Shown piece after piece: positions 61,693 to 64,000 of a stretch of 64,000 nt of DNA. Positions within the stretch are counted from its first letter, which is position 1; each line of letters opens with the position of its first letter. Position numbers and translations under genes: made by a program. The DNA lies in contig NZ_LT607755.1 in NCBI RefSeq assembly GCF_900090275.1, positions 5,704,001 through 5,768,000 of the forward strand. Reading direction: 5' to 3'. A model generated the notes under the pieces. That model did no database searches, was not told the DNA's origin, and worked only from the letters and a program-made list of their open reading frames with translations. This DNA comes from Micromonospora zamorensis. GTDB taxonomy: Bacteria; Actinomycetota; Actinomycetes; Mycobacteriales; Micromonosporaceae.

Positions 61693-64000
61693 ATGCAAGG
61701 TCACCCCGCGCAACCCGGATTCAGCGACCGCAGCTCCCCGTGGTCGGTGGTCGCAGCCGTGCTGGTCGGCTGCTGGACGGTCGCGGTCACCGCGGCCACC
61801 CAGACCGGCGGCTGGGTCACCGATCAGGTGCTGCTGGGCTTCGGGCTGGACCGCGTCGGCTGGCTCTGGCCGGTGCTCGGCCTGACCACAGTCGTGCTGG
61901 TGGGCACACCCGCCCTGCTGCTGGCCGTGCTGCCCCGGTCGGCTGCGGTCCGGGCCACCGGGAAAGCCTGGCTGATCGGGGGTCTCGCCCTCGGCGTGCT
62001 CACGCTGCTGCGGGTCGTGCCGCCGGTGCACCACGAGGCGTACCTCGCCGGGCTGGCCGGCGTCGCGCTGCTCACCGCGCTAGCCGCGCGCTGGTCGGCG
62101 CGACGATCGTCCGGCCCGGATGTCGACACCGCGCCCGCCGCCGCACAGTGGGCCGGCGAGCGCACTGAGCAACGCGACGCCACCGGTGGTGCGGCGCTGA
62201 ACGACGATGCCGCCGCCCGAGCCGAGACCGTCGCAGGCCCGGGGTCGAGCGCCGACGCCGCCGGGAGTCCGAACCCGGTCGGACGTCAACGTGGATCGCA
62301 TCGGACCGGACCGGTGCCTCTGCTCGCGGTCGCCGCCGGGTTGGCGCTGCTGCTGCCGTGGGCCTGGCTGGGCGCGCTCGGCGGGCTCCTGGAAACCGCG
62401 CTCGCGCTGTTGGCGGCAGCCGCGCTGGGGGTGCTGGCCGCGACACTGTTGGACGCCACCTTCTGGGCCCGGTTCGCTGTTGGCCGACCGCCGCGGCCGG
62501 CCCGGCTCGTCCTGCTGGGAGGTCTGGTCGCCGGGGTGGCGCTGCTGCTGCTCGCGGCCGGCACCGGCCAGTCCGGCGCACAGTTGCCCGCGCTGCTGAC
62601 CCTTCCCCCGGTGGGTTTCGCACTGGCCGCGCTGTGGGCCGCGGCCTGGCGACCCAGCACCGACCCGGCCGTCGCCGCACGCGCCGGCCGGACGGCGACC
62701 GGCTGGCTCGTGGGCCTGGCCGCACTCGGCCCGCTGGCCTTCACCGACCCGGAAGAGATCACCCTGCTACTTGTCGGCACCCGGGACATCCCGTTCTGGG
62801 TGGCGGTCGCCGCCGGCACCGGGCTCGCCGTCGCGGTCCTGGTCGCCATCGGGTACGCGGTGCTGCTCGCCCGGCCGACGGCACGTACCCCGAGTCGCCG
62901 GTCGGCAGCGGTGGCGGCCGTGGTGCTGCTGGTGGCGTTCGGTGTGGTCGACCTGGGTCCGGGCCAACCGGGCCTGCACGGCGAGCGGCTGTTCGTGGTG
63001 CTGCGGGCGCAGGCCGATCTGAGTGGACTGCCGGCCGGCGCTGCGGGTCGGGCCGGGAGGGACGCCCGTGCGACGGAGGTCTACCGACGGCTGGTGACGA
63101 CCGCCGAGCAGAGCCAGGCCGACCTGCTCCGGGGGTTGCGTCGACTGCGACTCGATCCGGTGTCGTACTACCTGGTCAACGCGGTGGAGGTCGACGGCGG
63201 TCCGGCGGTGCGGGCGTGGCTCGCCCGCCGGCCTGAGGTGGCCCGGGTGCTGGTCAGCCAACGTCTGCGGCCACTGCCGGCCCCGGCGGGGCAGAGCCGC
63301 GGCACCGCGCCCAGGCCCACCGGCCCGGAGTGGAACATCCGCCAGATCGGCGCGGACCGGGTGTGGTCCCAGCTCGGGGTGACGGGCACGGGCATCGTGG
63401 TGGGCAGCTCGGATTCGGGGGTGGACGGCGCCCATCCGGCGCTGCGCGCCGGGTTCCGGGGCGGAGACGATTCCTGGTACGACCCGTGGGACGACACCCG
63501 CAGCCCGACCGACCAGGGTGGGCACGGCACCCACACGGTGGGCAGTGCGGTGGGGCGCGACGGCATCGGGGTGGCGCCGGACGCGCAGTGGGTGGGCTGC
63601 GTCAACCTGGACCGCAACCTCGGCAGCCCTGCGCACTACCTGGACTGCCTCCAGTTCATGCTGGCGCCCTTCCCGACCGGCGGCGACCCGTTGACCGACG
63701 GCCGTCCGGAGCGCGCCCCACAGGTGCTCACCAACTCCTGGGGTTGCCCGCCCATCGAGGGTTGCGACCAGCGCGTGCTGCGGCCGGCCACCGCCGCGCT
63801 GGACGCCGCCGGGATCTTCGTGGTCGCCGCGGCCGGCAACACCGGGCCGTGGTGCGCGTCGATCGACGACCCACCGGCGCCGTACGCGGACGTGTTGACC
63901 GTGGGTGCGGTGGACGCGCAGCGCCGGGTCGCCGAGTTCTCCTCGCGCGGGCCGGTGCCGGGTGCGAGCAAGCCGGACGTGCTGGCACCGGGTGTGGGTG
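61693..64000 (+). CDS. Membrane-anchored S8 (subtilisin-like) peptidase, 3' end missing
   Basis: ATG 61693 with TAAGGT 6 nt upstream; 769 codons run to the window end without a stop. Residues 1-430 carry about ten hydrophobic segments broken by a low-complexity Ala/Asp/Gly loop near 140-200. Residues about 440-540 look like a propeptide-like stretch, then a subtilase domain: Asp in GSSDSGVDGAHPAL (about 573), His in GGHGTHTVG (about 610), oxyanion Asn in LTNSWGCPP (about 680). The GTSMA serine lies beyond the window. A subtilase behind a large polytopic membrane domain is unusual; S8 peptidases normally have a signal peptide. Confidence 0.85.
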   Translation, partial: MQGHPAQPGFSDRSSPWSVVAAVLVGCWTVAVTAATQTGGWVTDQVLLGFGLDRVGWLWPVLGLTTVVLVGTPALLLAVLPRSAAVRATGKAWLIGGLALGVLTLLRVVPPVHHEAYLAGLAGVALLTALAARWSARRSSGPDVDTAPAAAQWAGERTEQRDATGGAALNDDAAARAETVAGPGSSADAAGSPNPVGRQRGSHRTGPVPLLAVAAGLALLLPWAWLGALGGLLETALALLAAAALGVLAATLLDATFWARFAVGRPPRPARLVLLGGLVAGVALLLLAAGTGQSGAQLPALLTLPPVGFALAALWAAAWRPSTDPAVAARAGRTATGWLVGLAALGPLAFTDPEEITLLLVGTRDIPFWVAVAAGTGLAVAVLVAIGYAVLLARPTARTPSRRSAAVAAVVLLVAFGVVDLGPGQPGLHGERLFVVLRAQADLSGLPAGAAGRAGRDARATEVYRRLVTTAEQSQADLLRGLRRLRLDPVSYYLVNAVEVDGGPAVRAWLARRPEVARVLVSQRLRPLPAPAGQSRGTAPRPTGPEWNIRQIGADRVWSQLGVTGTGIVVGSSDSGVDGAHPALRAGFRGGDDSWYDPWDDTRSPTDQGGHGTHTVGSAVGRDGIGVAPDAQWVGCVNLDRNLGSPAHYLDCLQFMLAPFPTGGDPLTDGRPERAPQVLTNSWGCPPIEGCDQRVLRPATAALDAAGIFVVAAAGNTGPWCASIDDPPAPYADVLTVGAVDAQRRVAEFSSRGPVPGASKPDVLAPGVG

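Noticed and set aside
59870..61885. A 671-codon plus-strand frame opposite glpD
   Set aside because: Antisense to an unambiguous glpD; composition is that of a third-position shadow.
1..64000. tRNA or rRNA genes, insertion sequences, integrases, phage genes
   Set aside because: No T-loop-like GGTTCGAATC segment, no transposase or integrase motif and no terminal repeats were seen in the gaps.

Overview
The window is high-GC, gene-dense actinobacterial DNA. It fits Micromonospora or a close relative in the Micromonosporaceae: there is a mycothiol synthase gene, a GlnR regulator, a SAM-IV riboswitch, frequent GTG and TTG starts, many ATGA or GTGA operon overlaps, and over twenty genes whose start codon lies 6-8 nt downstream of a TANNNT hexamer, the pattern of leaderless transcription. 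No tRNA, rRNA, transposase, prophage or CRISPR array was seen. The window reads as ordinary chromosome, not an island; the genus is an inference.

Layout. 1-5510: a sugar ABC importer (5'-truncated binding protein, two permeases, no ATPase), a GH1 beta-glucosidase and a LacI regulator, arranged like the cellobiose system of Streptomyces. 5593-6904: RidA and a double GNAT. 6933-9443 (minus): TetR, ABC ATPase and FtsX-like permease with a possible operator. 9544-10852 (minus): macrodomain hydrolase and EI24/CysZ-like membrane protein. 11051-14624: drug-type ABC pair plus histidine kinase and LuxR-type response regulator. 14649-18215: WYL regulator, SDR, AlaX, alpha/beta hydrolase. 18212-20006 (minus): XRE regulator, HBHA-like protein and DUF2516, the Rv0474-hbhA-Rv0476 order of Mycobacterium tuberculosis. 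20118-24365: hydrolase, asparaginase, BKACE enzyme, YgfZ, Fur. 24435-37017: pabC-like gene, nitrobindin, DsrE, SCP-2, a glycogen-debranching-type enzyme, sseC, a rhodanese with a cysteine-rich leader peptide, LmeA-like protein, glnR and mshD, broadly collinear with M. tuberculosis Rv0812-Rv0820.

37159-46257 is a phosphate block: pstSCAB behind a PHO box, then (after a NUDIX and a Gfo/Idh/MocA gene) pit with its DUF47 partner and ppk2, with a threefold PHO-box-like repeat between the last two. 46392-53830 holds an ECF41-type sigma factor, DUF402, a DinG-like helicase, an AI-2E family protein, a GroES-like protein, a 55-residue small protein and a PrsW-like protease. 53883-55337 is a SAM-IV riboswitch controlling a cysteine-desulfurase-like gene. 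The end holds a FUSC protein, an HD hydrolase, DUF4031, a GlcD-like oxidase, a lipoprotein, glpD and the 5' part of a subtilase fused to a large membrane domain.

Connections. Sulfur and thiol metabolism is controlled at three visible points: the cysteine-rich leader peptide ahead of the rhodanese operon, the SAM-IV switch ahead of the desulfurase-like gene, and mshD beside glnR. Phosphate supply is covered by a high-affinity and a low-affinity transporter and a polyphosphate enzyme. The strongest non-coding signals are the leader peptide, the riboswitch with mutually exclusive hairpins, a bidirectional leaderless promoter at 26010-26019, the threefold PHO box, and a recurrent intergenic palindrome ending in CAAGATC. 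No wholly new multi-gene system is evident.
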